Below, in pieces: positions 1 to 5,684 of a stretch of 9,252 bases of DNA. Source of the DNA: Actinomycetota bacterium (lineage in GTDB: Bacteria; Actinomycetota; Thermoleophilia; RBG-16-64-13); the NCBI GenBank assembly GCA_003157225.1, contig PMIZ01000413.1:9690-18941 (forward strand), read 5' to 3'. The notes below the pieces were generated by a model, which was not told the DNA's origin, made no database searches, and was given only the letters and a program-made list of their open reading frames with translations. The position numbers were made by a program, and so were the translations under genes. Position 1 is the stretch's first letter. Each line of letters starts with the position of its first letter.

Positions 1-756
1 GTTGTTGGTGCCCTTGACGTCCTTGGCGGTCATCACCTTGATGACGCCGGGCATCTTCTCGGCTTCTGAGGTGTCGATGGAGATGATCTTGGCGTGGTGG
101 ACTTCGGCGAGGACCACCGCCAGATGAGCGGTGCCCGCGGGCATCTGCAGCTTGACGTCGTCGCCGTAGTCGGCGAGTCCGGTGACCTTGGCAAGAGCGG
201 TCGGCCGGGGATGCCGGGAGCCGTAGATCTCCGTCTCGCCGGCAAAGTCGTAGGTGATGTCCTTCATGGTGGCTTCGCCACGCATGACCTTGGCAGCCGC
301 CATCACGGCATCCACCAGGGGCTTGTACCCGGTGCAGCGGCAGATGTTGTGGTGCTGCTTAAACCAAGCCCGGACCTCCTCCCGGGTGGGCGAGGGGTTC
401 TCGGTAAGCAGTCCATAGGCGGAGACGATGAATCCGGGGGAGCAGAAGCCGCACTGGGCCCCGCCGTAGGTGATCCAGGCCTGCTGCAAGGGGTGCAGGT
501 GCTGCGGAGTGCCGATGCCCTCGATGGTGGTTATCGCACTGAATTCGGGCACCCGTTTCATCTTCTTGGTGCAGGCGCGCACCACCTCACCGTTAAGGAG
601 CACGGAGCAGGCACCGCACACGCCCGTGCCGCAGCCGATCTTGACGCCGGTGAGACCCATGCGGCGTAGGGCCACCGCCAGGGAGTCCTCCTCCGGATCG
701 CAGATAACGTGTCTCTCGACTCCGTTGATGGTCAGGCTCACTCTTGCAAGTTTCAC
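1..756 (-). CDS. mop: Mop-type aldehyde oxidoreductase (molybdenum hydroxylase), N-terminal part, truncated by window edge
   Basis: The frame stays open to the left edge, giving the first 252 residues of a larger protein. Two [2Fe-2S] domains are visible. The plant-ferredoxin-like one has Cys42, 47, 50 and 62 (GCGTGVCGACS), and the helical one has Cys102, 105, 139 and 141 (QCGFCSPG and CRCTGY). A linker follows, then from about residue 180 the start of the molybdenum-binding part (GSRHPRPTALAKVTG). Having both iron-sulfur domains fused to the catalytic part on one chain, with no FAD domain between them, is the layout of Desulfovibrio gigas aldehyde oxidoreductase (about 900 residues), whose cysteine spacing it repeats. 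Such enzymes oxidise aldehydes to carboxylic acids in the cytoplasm, using molybdopterin cytosine dinucleotide. The GTG start at 756 is chosen because AGAAGG lies 8 nt upstream; a nearby ATG is out of frame. The substrate cannot be told from this part. The gene continues beyond position 1. Confidence 0.9.
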   Translation of the reverse strand, partial: MKLARVSLTINGVERHVICDPEEDSLAVALRRMGLTGVKIGCGTGVCGACSVLLNGEVVRACTKKMKRVPEFSAITTIEGIGTPQHLHPLQQAWITYGGAQCGFCSPGFIVSAYGLLTENPSPTREEVRAWFKQHHNICRCTGYKPLVDAVMAAAKVMRGEATMKDITYDFAGETEIYGSRHPRPTALAKVTGLADYGDDVKLQMPAGTAHLAVVLAEVHHAKIISIDTSEAEKMPGVIKVMTAKDVKGTNN

Positions 757-956
757 GTTCTCATCCTTCTGGTCGCGGCCACTGGTCGTCAGCCAATACG
801 TACGGGCTCAATGCCAAGTAGCTCCTCTTCTACCGTCTCTTCGGTCAGGTTCGCCCTGAGCAACGTTCCCCATCTCACGCCGCACCGCCATCGCGGGCCT
901 ACGCATCGTGATCCACGGAGCGTAGCAGGTTCGTCAGCTCATGGTGCAATCAAGGA

Positions 957-988
957 ATATTAGGGCGTTTGCGGGCTTGACTGTCAAG
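957..988 (-). promoter_or_regulatory. Candidate promoter with palindrome over the -35 box, upstream of the aldehyde oxidoreductase
   Basis: On the minus strand a perfect TTGACA (982-987) is followed after 19 nt by TAATAT (957-962), a 4 of 6 match to the -10 consensus. The -35 box sits inside the palindrome CTTGAC-T-GTCAAG (976-988), a possible operator. If used, it gives a leader of about 200 nt before the GTG at 756. The 19-nt spacer is longer than ideal. The rest of the 287-nt gap between the two genes (757-1043) shows no convincing gene or RNA to me. A short inverted repeat, AGCGCC-AA-GGCGCT (1032-1045), overlaps the stop codon of the gene upstream but has no T-run. Confidence 0.35.
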
Positions 989-1043
989 TCCGAATGCCCG
1001 CCGCGCGGCCCCTCGTCCCCAACCGCTCCCCAGCGCCAAGGCG

Positions 1044-1463
1044 CTAGTGCGCCACCAGAACTGGTACCTTGGCCCGCCGTACAACATGCTCCGAAGTCGA
1101 CCCCAGGAGCAACCCGGCAACAAGGCCGTGGCCGCGCCGTCCGATCACGACCAGGTCCGCGCCCCGAGTCTCGGCTACACGAAGCAGGGCGTCTCCGGCT
1201 GGACCTTCCAGCGCTTCTGGTTCGGCCTCGATTCCGGCGGCTCGCAGTTTGAAGACAAGCTCTCGGGCAGTCACTTGGGCCGCGGCGATCTCGCGGCTGG
1301 CTTGTTCCCCCAGCCCGTCGATATGCACGCCTTGGAATGCCGTGACGACGAAGATCCGGGCGTTGTGCTGGCGAGCCAAGGTCGAGGCCAGACAGACCGC
1401 TTCGTCGGCCCCCTCAGAACCGTCGTAGCCAAGCACGATGGTCTTGATATCCCAATCCTTCAT
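1044..1463 (-). CDS. Universal stress protein (UspA family), ATP-binding type
   Basis: This is a single-domain cytoplasmic UspA-family protein of 139 residues, the usual length. The first strand (KTIVLGYDGS, Asp14) and the C-terminal nucleotide loop are both present. The loop reads G108-x2-G111-x9-G121-S122 (GRRGHG...LGSTS), the pattern of ATP-binding members, and the last strand is VPVLVAH. Such proteins bind ATP as homodimers and accumulate under stress, low oxygen or energy shortage, but their exact outputs are usually unknown. The ATG at 1463 has a strong ribosome site, AGGGAGAGG (1471-1479), 7 nt upstream. It lies 249 nt downstream of hgcB on the same strand, so it could be read from the hgcAB transcript or from its own promoter. 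A TAGAAT hexamer (1533-1538, minus strand) could be a -10 box, but I see no good -35 partner. Confidence 0.9.
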   Translation of the reverse strand: MKDWDIKTIVLGYDGSEGADEAVCLASTLARQHNARIFVVTAFQGVHIDGLGEQASREIAAAQVTARELVFKLRAAGIEAEPEALEGPAGDALLRVAETRGADLVVIGRRGHGLVAGLLLGSTSEHVVRRAKVPVLVAH

Positions 1464-1626
1464 CCCTCGTCCTCTCCCTAAGATGACGTGCGCATAGGTC
1501 GCCTGGCGCGCTCGAAATGAGGCGACACAGGAATTCTACCGCCCCCGTCTTCTCCCCAACCATTCGAGCGAGCCACTCCGGGCTCGACGGGGATGCTGAG
1601 CGTGAGTGGACCACTTGGTTGATCGC

Positions 1627-1652
1627 GGCCTCGGGCTATCGACCCCGAGGCC
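1627..1652 (-). terminator. Hairpin downstream of hgcB, possible terminator or processing site
   Basis: A perfect 9-bp GC-rich stem (GGCCTCGGG / CCCGAGGCC) closes an 8-nt loop, about 60 nt past the hgcB stop codon. No T-run follows on the minus strand, so it is not a classic intrinsic terminator; it may stabilise or attenuate the transcript. The remainder of the 249-nt gap between hgcB and the stress-protein gene (1464-1712) shows no supported gene. Confidence 0.3.
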
Positions 1653-1712
1653 CGGTCTCGGCGCCTGTCAAACTGGGCAGCCGGACCCGCAGGCGCGCAT
1701 CGACCGGTCCCC

Positions 1713-1988
1713 CTAGCCGCAGTCGCAGCGCGCTTCGCCACCACGGCCTCGGCGAAGGCCGCTGACTACAGCCGCTGCACATCCAACACCGGTCGACACT
1801 TCGATGGCCCCCTCCGGACAATTCATCCGACAGGCGCCGCACTGCATACAGTCGCCCCGATTGGCCACAGCCACCTTCCGGTCAGCCGAAGCAAAGACCG
1901 CATGAGGGCACACGTCCAAACAGCGGCGGCAACCCGTACAGCGCTCCTGGTCGAGTACGAGCGAGTCTCCGCTCAGCAGGTACCGCAT
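1713..1988 (-). CDS. hgcB: HgcB, 2[4Fe-4S] ferredoxin required for mercury methylation
   Basis: This is a 91-residue dicluster ferredoxin. The first cluster motif is Cys17, 20, 23 and 27 (CTGCRRCLDVCP) and the second is Cys47, 50, 53 and 57 (CMQCGACRMNCP). Beyond these it has the marks that separate HgcB from ordinary ferredoxins: an extra cysteine in GVGCA (Cys70) and a short tail ending with cysteines (Cys88 and Cys90, CDCG). In known HgcB proteins the tail cysteines are thought to bind Hg(II) and hand it to HgcA, while the clusters reduce the HgcA corrinoid. The tail pair here is Cys-x-Cys instead of adjacent cysteines. The ATG at 1988 follows GGGAGG (1997-2002) by 8 nt and lies 16 nt after the hgcA stop, so the two are surely cotranscribed. 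The identification rests on both motifs and the neighbouring hgcA. Confidence 0.93.
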   Translation of the reverse strand: MRYLLSGDSLVLDQERCTGCRRCLDVCPHAVFASADRKVAVANRGDCMQCGACRMNCPEGAIEVSTGVGCAAAVVSGLRRGRGGEARCDCG

Positions 1989-2004
1989 CTATCCGTCCTC
2001 CCGA

Positions 2005-3042
2005 TCATATGAAAGCCGCTGCTACCCGGAGTGCTAGGCCGGCAACCGCTGCGACGACGATTGGTGGAAGCCCCCGTCGAACCTCCACGCGGACACCCGC
2101 CAGGTTTGTGACGGTCGTTGACCCGGTGAACATCATCCCCAGGTAGGACGCCATCGCCACGCCGAGTAGTGCCGCTCCCGCCATTTCCACCGCTCCGCCA
2201 GGCACCAGAATGAGTGCTGCTCCCACACACAGCGCGCCCACGAAGGCTCCTTTGATGGCGAACACCCGCGACGGAAGCCATGGCAGAAACAGGGGTACGA
2301 GTACGACTCCCGCGAACATCGCGGCCAGGAACGGAGCAAAATCGGCCGCCAGGGACCAGCCCACGGTCCTACTGTGCGCCAGGCCAAGCAGGGCAAGCAC
2401 GACCAGGATGACGATCGCCGTTTTCAGCGCGCCGCTCGCCTCCATCGGTATGAGGACAGCGCGCTCCTTCCACCCAAAGGTGACGCGCCGCATCTCCTGC
2501 GTGGAACGCATGCCGGCAGCAAGGTAGTCGCGGATGTCGCATGCGCGAACGGGGCCGTAGTGCACGGAAAACCCGGTTGCGTTCTTCACGTCATGCGCCG
2601 CCACGCCGGTCGCCCCAAGCTGCGGCACCACCAGGTCGCGGTGTTCAACGACACCGGCGAGATCGACAGCCTCCACGCACCGGACCAGTTCCGTGGTGCC
2701 AAAGGTTCCCTTTCCGGCAGCGCACCAGACGTTTACGCCCTTGGTGTCCAGCACCAGCAACCATGCGTCCAAACCCGTGAGCTGACGCCGTACGACGTCC
2801 ACGGTCAGCTTGTAGTTGGCCGTCACCAGCACCGGCGACTTGCTGTCCGGGTCACCTACACGATACAGCCCCCAGGGAACCGCGTAGCGCATGCGTCCAA
2901 TGCCCCAGCGCACACGCCAGGCGCCTAGCACGTCCAGCCAGGTGATGGTTGTCGACAGAAGCGGCGCCGGCCCAGTCTGTCTTTCGCTGCGAGCCGATTG
3001 CGCCGGCGGTCCGTCGCCGCATCCACAGCTAGGTTTGGTCAC
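2005..3042 (-). CDS. hgcA: HgcA, corrinoid membrane protein for mercury methylation
   Basis: This 345-residue protein carries the diagnostic HgcA cap-helix motif NVWCAAGK (104-111). Cys107 is the residue that binds the corrinoid cobalt in known HgcA. The preceding stretch (VLVTANYKLT, 71-80) and following GTFGT also fit. An N-terminal soluble corrinoid domain (about 35-190) is followed by five hydrophobic segments, near 206-222, 232-255, 262-281, 285-304 and 325-344. This domain order and length (about 340) are those of HgcA and not of the soluble acetyl-CoA-pathway corrinoid protein. HgcA moves a methyl group to Hg(II), forming methylmercury at the cytoplasmic membrane. I chose the GTG at 3042 because GGAG lies 7 nt upstream; GTG 3048 is an alternative. 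An open frame reaching 3144 is only read-through into the regulator gene. The start overlaps the end of that gene by 14 nt. The N-terminus holds CysGlyCys (6-8). Confidence 0.95.
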   Translation of the reverse strand: MTKPSCGCGDGPPAQSARSERQTGPAPLLSTTITWLDVLGAWRVRWGIGRMRYAVPWGLYRVGDPDSKSPVLVTANYKLTVDVVRRQLTGLDAWLLVLDTKGVNVWCAAGKGTFGTTELVRCVEAVDLAGVVEHRDLVVPQLGATGVAAHDVKNATGFSVHYGPVRACDIRDYLAAGMRSTQEMRRVTFGWKERAVLIPMEASGALKTAIVILVVLALLGLAHSRTVGWSLAADFAPFLAAMFAGVVLVPLFLPWLPSRVFAIKGAFVGALCVGAALILVPGGAVEMAGAALLGVAMASYLGMMFTGSTTVTNLAGVRVEVRRGLPPIVVAAVAGLALRVAAAFI

Positions 3043-3523
3043 TGACACTCTCCGTTCTCGAGCAGCACGAAGTTCCGCGAAGACTCCGCATGCGTTCTGC
3101 CAGCAGCCCCACGGTCCGCAGGGCACCCCGCTTGTCCCTCTCACTCATGCCCGCGAGTAGCTCCGCGTAGTACTGGTTGCATTTCTCATCGATGAAATCG
3201 ACCTTGGCGCGTCCGGCGGCCGTCAAAGTCAGCTGTATCAATCGGCGGTCGGAATGGTCCTCGGTGCGGTCGACAAGCCCCGCGCGGACCAGTGTGTCGA
3301 CCGTACGGCTGAGGGTGCTGGCGTCCAATTCCAGTGCGCCGGCCAAACCGGTCAGCGAGAGATTCGAGGCCGCCAGCTCGAGTAGCGTATGACACTGGGA
3401 TACAGTGACCCCGCAACAACGTGTATCCGCCTCCAGTTGGCGCATCACCTCACGCTCCAGGCCGCGCAACTCGCGGCGAAACGCGACAATGTCAGGGGTA
3501 TCCGAAAGCGATGGTGGTACCAT
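3029..3523 (-). CDS. MarR-family transcriptional regulator with Cys-Cys/Cys motif, first gene of the hgcAB operon
   Basis: This 164-residue protein has the MarR layout. There is an N-terminal dimer helix, a helix-turn-helix with recognition helix around 67-82 (LDASTLSRTVDTLVRAGLVDR), and a wing with the conserved Asp-Arg-Arg (92-94, SDRRLIQLTLTAAG). Cysteines are unusually frequent: Cys36-Cys37 and Cys44 (CCGVTVSQC) just before the DNA-binding core, Cys115, and Cys153-Cys154 near the end. Paired cysteines suggest sensing of a thiol-reactive ligand or metal ion, which is inference. The ATG at 3523 has no ribosome site and an in-frame TAG five codons upstream; the next in-frame ATG (codon 27) would cut into the first helix. 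The end overlaps hgcA by 14 nt, so regulator and hgcAB form one unit. It is divergent from the flavin reductase gene at 3639. Confidence 0.9.
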   Translation of the reverse strand: MVPPSLSDTPDIVAFRRELRGLEREVMRQLEADTRCCGVTVSQCHTLLELAASNLSLTGLAGALELDASTLSRTVDTLVRAGLVDRTEDHSDRRLIQLTLTAAGRAKVDFIDEKCNQYYAELLAGMSERDKRGALRTVGLLAERMRSLRGTSCCSRTESVSDQT

Positions 3524-3535
3524 ACAATGATTGTA
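3523..3535. promoter_or_regulatory. Perfect 13-bp palindrome, probable MarR operator
   Basis: TACAAT-G-ATTGTA is a perfect inverted repeat around a central base. This is the size and AT-rich style of MarR-family sites, and it sits between the two divergent genes, touching the start codon of the regulator. It contains the likely -10 box of the regulator and abuts TACTAT (3534-3539), a possible -10 for the plus-strand gene, so one bound dimer could block both. Binding by the neighbouring regulator is inference from position and symmetry. Confidence 0.6.
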
Positions 3536-3559
3536 CTATCCAATGGTGGCGCTGCGCAA
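3530..3559 (-). promoter_or_regulatory. Candidate promoter of the marR-hgcA-hgcB operon, predicted leaderless
   Basis: On the minus strand TACAAT (3530-3535) matches the -10 consensus at 5 of 6 positions. TTGCGC (3554-3559) is a weak -35 at 18 nt spacing. The distance from the -10 box would put transcription start at the A of the regulator's ATG, that is, a leaderless message. This agrees with the lack of any Shine-Dalgarno sequence ahead of that ATG. Confidence 0.45.
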
Positions 3560-3638
3560 GCATGCGGCCATGACTTGCGCTCCATGTTCGTTGCTACCAT
3601 GGCAGGACCGGTGAGAACGCATTGCAAGGAGTGCGCCG

Positions 3639-5591
3639 ATGTCGCTTGTAACCAGATACCCCCACGTGTTCCGGCCGATCACCATCGGCAGCATGACACT
3701 CAAGAACCGCATCCAGTTCTCGCCTATCGTGTCTGGCCACGCTGACGCCCTCACGGGCGCTTCCACCGACGACCTGGTGGAATTCGTGGGCGCTCAGGCC
3801 CGCTCGGGCGTGGGCCTTGTCACCATCGGCTCTTCACCTATCGACTTCGATCGAGCCCGCGACTTCTACGGATGTCTTTCGGTGGTGCGCGACAGCGACG
3901 TCGCCGATCTCTCGGTAATCGCCGACGAGGTGCACCGCTATGGCGCAAAGCTGTCCATCGAACTCACCCATGCCGGCGCTATCAGCGATCCTGCCCTGCT
4001 GAACGGACCCGCCTTCGCGCCCTCGGTGATCCCCGGCATCCATGACCCTCGCACGACCAAGGAGATCGACAGGGCCGAGATGGATGAGGTCAAGGAGCAC
4101 TGGGTCAACTGCATGCGGCGCCTGAAGAAGGCCGGTTTCGATATGGCCATGATCCACGGGGCCCACCACAACCTGTTTGCTTCCTTCCTGTCCCCGCTTC
4201 TGAATCTGCGCACCGACGACTACGGCGGAAACCCAGAGAACAGGATGAGATTCCCGCTGGAGGTTCTCCAGGCATGCCGCGAGGAAGCCGGAAGGGAGTT
4301 CAATCTCGAGCTACGCATCAGTGGTGACGAGCACGTCGAGGGTGGCGTCGGCATGGAGGAGCGAATAGCGTTCCTGAATGCCGCCAGTCCACATATAGAC
4401 ATGGTCGTCGTCTCGGGCGGCGGCTTCTTCACCCAGCAAGCGCAGACGTACATGATCCCCAGCTACCATCTCCCTCACTTGCTGAACGTGGAGTCTGCGG
4501 CGAGAATCAAGAAAGGCGTCGGTATTCCCGTGTCCGTCGTCGGTGGGATCACCACTATCGACGAAGCGGAGGAGATTCTGGCCGCCGGCAAGGCCGATGT
4601 CGTCGCCATGGCCCGAGCGCTTGTCGCCGACCAGGAGCTGGTCACAAAGGCCAAGCTCGGCCGAGCCGAGGATATCCGTCCATGCCTGCGCTGCCTGGAT
4701 TGCGCCCGCGGTCCCAGCAAGGGCGCCCCCATGCGCTGCACTGTGAATCCCCAGGCCGGCCGGGAGGTCAAATACCGTGAGATCCCCATTGCCCGGACGA
4801 AGAAGAGGGTCCTTGTCATCGGTGGCGGTCCGGCCGGCATGACTGCCGCCCGAACGGCTTGCGAACGCGGACATGACGTGACGTTGTGGGAGAAGTCCGA
4901 GAAGCTGGGCGGCAGGCTCTACGAATCGTCGGCGCTCCCACAGAAGGACAGATTCCGCGCCTACATGGACTGGGCCATTCGTGCCACGACCAGGTGCGGC
5001 GCGACGATCGTCCTGGGCAAGGAGGCCACCCCCGAAGCCATCGAAGCCGTGGCCCCGGATGCCGTGATCGTGGCCGTCGGCGCCCAGCTCGTCACGCCCC
5101 TCATCGAGGGGATCGACCTGCCCCACGTCATGACGGTCACGGAGGCCGATCTGGGCCAAAGGCCCATTGGTGACGACGTGGTCGTCTGCGGTGGTGGCCT
5201 CTCGGGTTCGGAGTGCGCTCTCGCCCTCGCGATGCAAGGCAGGAACGTGAAGGTGGTCGATATCCTGCCGGTGGAAGTCCTTTGCCAAGACGCGGTGGAC
5301 CTCGCCAGGATGGCCCTGTTCCAACTCATGAAGGACAACGGTGTCGAGCGGATCCAGGGCTCGGTGCACGCCATCGTCGACACGGCCGTCATTGTGACTC
5401 TCCCTGACGGGACGGCGACGGAACTCGCTGCGGACACTGTGGTGACGGCTATCGGCCTGCGGCCGGACTCGTCAGCGATCGAGCGCCTGCTGGATGTCGT
5501 TCCCGAGAGCTACCTGGTGGGGGACTGCAACAGCGTCGGCCGCATCTTCAACGCCAACCAGGACGCCTTCAACGTGGCTGTCGAGGTGTAG
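3639..5591 (+). CDS. NADH:flavin oxidoreductase / 2,4-dienoyl-CoA reductase-type ene-reductase (FMN, 4Fe-4S, FAD)
   Basis: This 650-residue protein has the three-part build of 2,4-dienoyl-CoA reductase, trimethylamine dehydrogenase and the bile-acid enzymes BaiCD and BaiH. Residues 1-340 form the Old Yellow Enzyme FMN barrel, with HGAHHNL (173-179) and SPLLNLRTDDYGG (185-197). Cys349, 352, 355 and 367 are the likely [4Fe-4S] ligands. Residues 390-420 are the FAD-binding GxGxxG fold (VLVIGGGPAG), 514-541 a second nucleotide fold (VVVCGGGLSGSE), and GDC (628-630) the FAD-binding end. Such enzymes take electrons from NAD(P)H through FAD and the cluster to FMN, and usually reduce an activated C=C bond, although some relatives demethylate amines. 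AAGGAG (3626-3631) lies 7 nt before the ATG. The gene is divergent from the MarR-like regulator, a frequent arrangement for a regulated target. The substrate is unknown. Confidence 0.92.
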   Translation: MSLVTRYPHVFRPITIGSMTLKNRIQFSPIVSGHADALTGASTDDLVEFVGAQARSGVGLVTIGSSPIDFDRARDFYGCLSVVRDSDVADLSVIADEVHRYGAKLSIELTHAGAISDPALLNGPAFAPSVIPGIHDPRTTKEIDRAEMDEVKEHWVNCMRRLKKAGFDMAMIHGAHHNLFASFLSPLLNLRTDDYGGNPENRMRFPLEVLQACREEAGREFNLELRISGDEHVEGGVGMEERIAFLNAASPHIDMVVVSGGGFFTQQAQTYMIPSYHLPHLLNVESAARIKKGVGIPVSVVGGITTIDEAEEILAAGKADVVAMARALVADQELVTKAKLGRAEDIRPCLRCLDCARGPSKGAPMRCTVNPQAGREVKYREIPIARTKKRVLVIGGGPAGMTAARTACERGHDVTLWEKSEKLGGRLYESSALPQKDRFRAYMDWAIRATTRCGATIVLGKEATPEAIEAVAPDAVIVAVGAQLVTPLIEGIDLPHVMTVTEADLGQRPIGDDVVVCGGGLSGSECALALAMQGRNVKVVDILPVEVLCQDAVDLARMALFQLMKDNGVERIQGSVHAIVDTAVIVTLPDGTATELAADTVVTAIGLRPDSSAIERLLDVVPESYLVGDCNSVGRIFNANQDAFNVAVEV

Positions 5592-5596
5592 ATGCT

Positions 5597-5636
5597 GCTC
5601 GACCCGCCCCGGACCAAGGTCCGGGGCGGGTCGAGC
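5597..5636. terminator. Perfect 19-bp stem hairpin between convergent genes
   Basis: Five nt past the reductase stop codon, GCTCGACCCGCCCCGGACC and its exact complement flank a two-base AA. The stem is very GC-rich but has no T-run on either side, so it may act as a two-way barrier or as protection of the 3' end of both convergent transcripts. Confidence 0.6.
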
Positions 5637-5640
5637 TGGT

Positions 5641-5661
5641 GCAGCCGGTGCTGCCGGCTGC
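5641..5661. terminator. Second hairpin between convergent genes
   Basis: GCAGCCGG and CCGGCTGC form a perfect 8-bp stem around TGCTG, 4 nt after the 19-bp hairpin and 24 nt from the stop codon of the convergent binding-protein gene. It lacks a T-run and probably works with its neighbour to separate the two transcription units. Confidence 0.45.
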
Positions 5662-5684
5662 GGGCGCTTACGCGCTACGTAATA

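Noticed and set aside
94..669. A 191-codon plus-strand open frame at the left edge
   Set aside because: It is antisense to the iron-sulfur domains of the aldehyde oxidoreductase, whose cysteine pattern is complete.
803..900. A 32-codon minus-strand frame in the gap before the aldehyde oxidoreductase
   Set aside because: It has no ribosome site and no hydrophobic, leader-like or conserved feature; chance is the simplest explanation.
2005..3042. HgcA as the soluble acetyl-CoA-pathway corrinoid protein (CdhE/AcsC type)
   Set aside because: The cap-helix NVWCAAGK, the five C-terminal hydrophobic segments and the adjacent hgcB all point to HgcA; no carbon monoxide dehydrogenase genes are nearby.
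3043..3144. Longer start for hgcA
   Set aside because: This stretch is the other-frame reading of the regulator's end. The GTG at 3042 has its own GGAG at proper spacing and gives the normal HgcA length.
4311..5369. A 352-codon minus-strand open frame inside the ene-reductase gene
   Set aside because: It is the complement of coding sequence with intact FAD and nucleotide folds; the reverse reading is rich in His, Arg and Asp and shows no motif.
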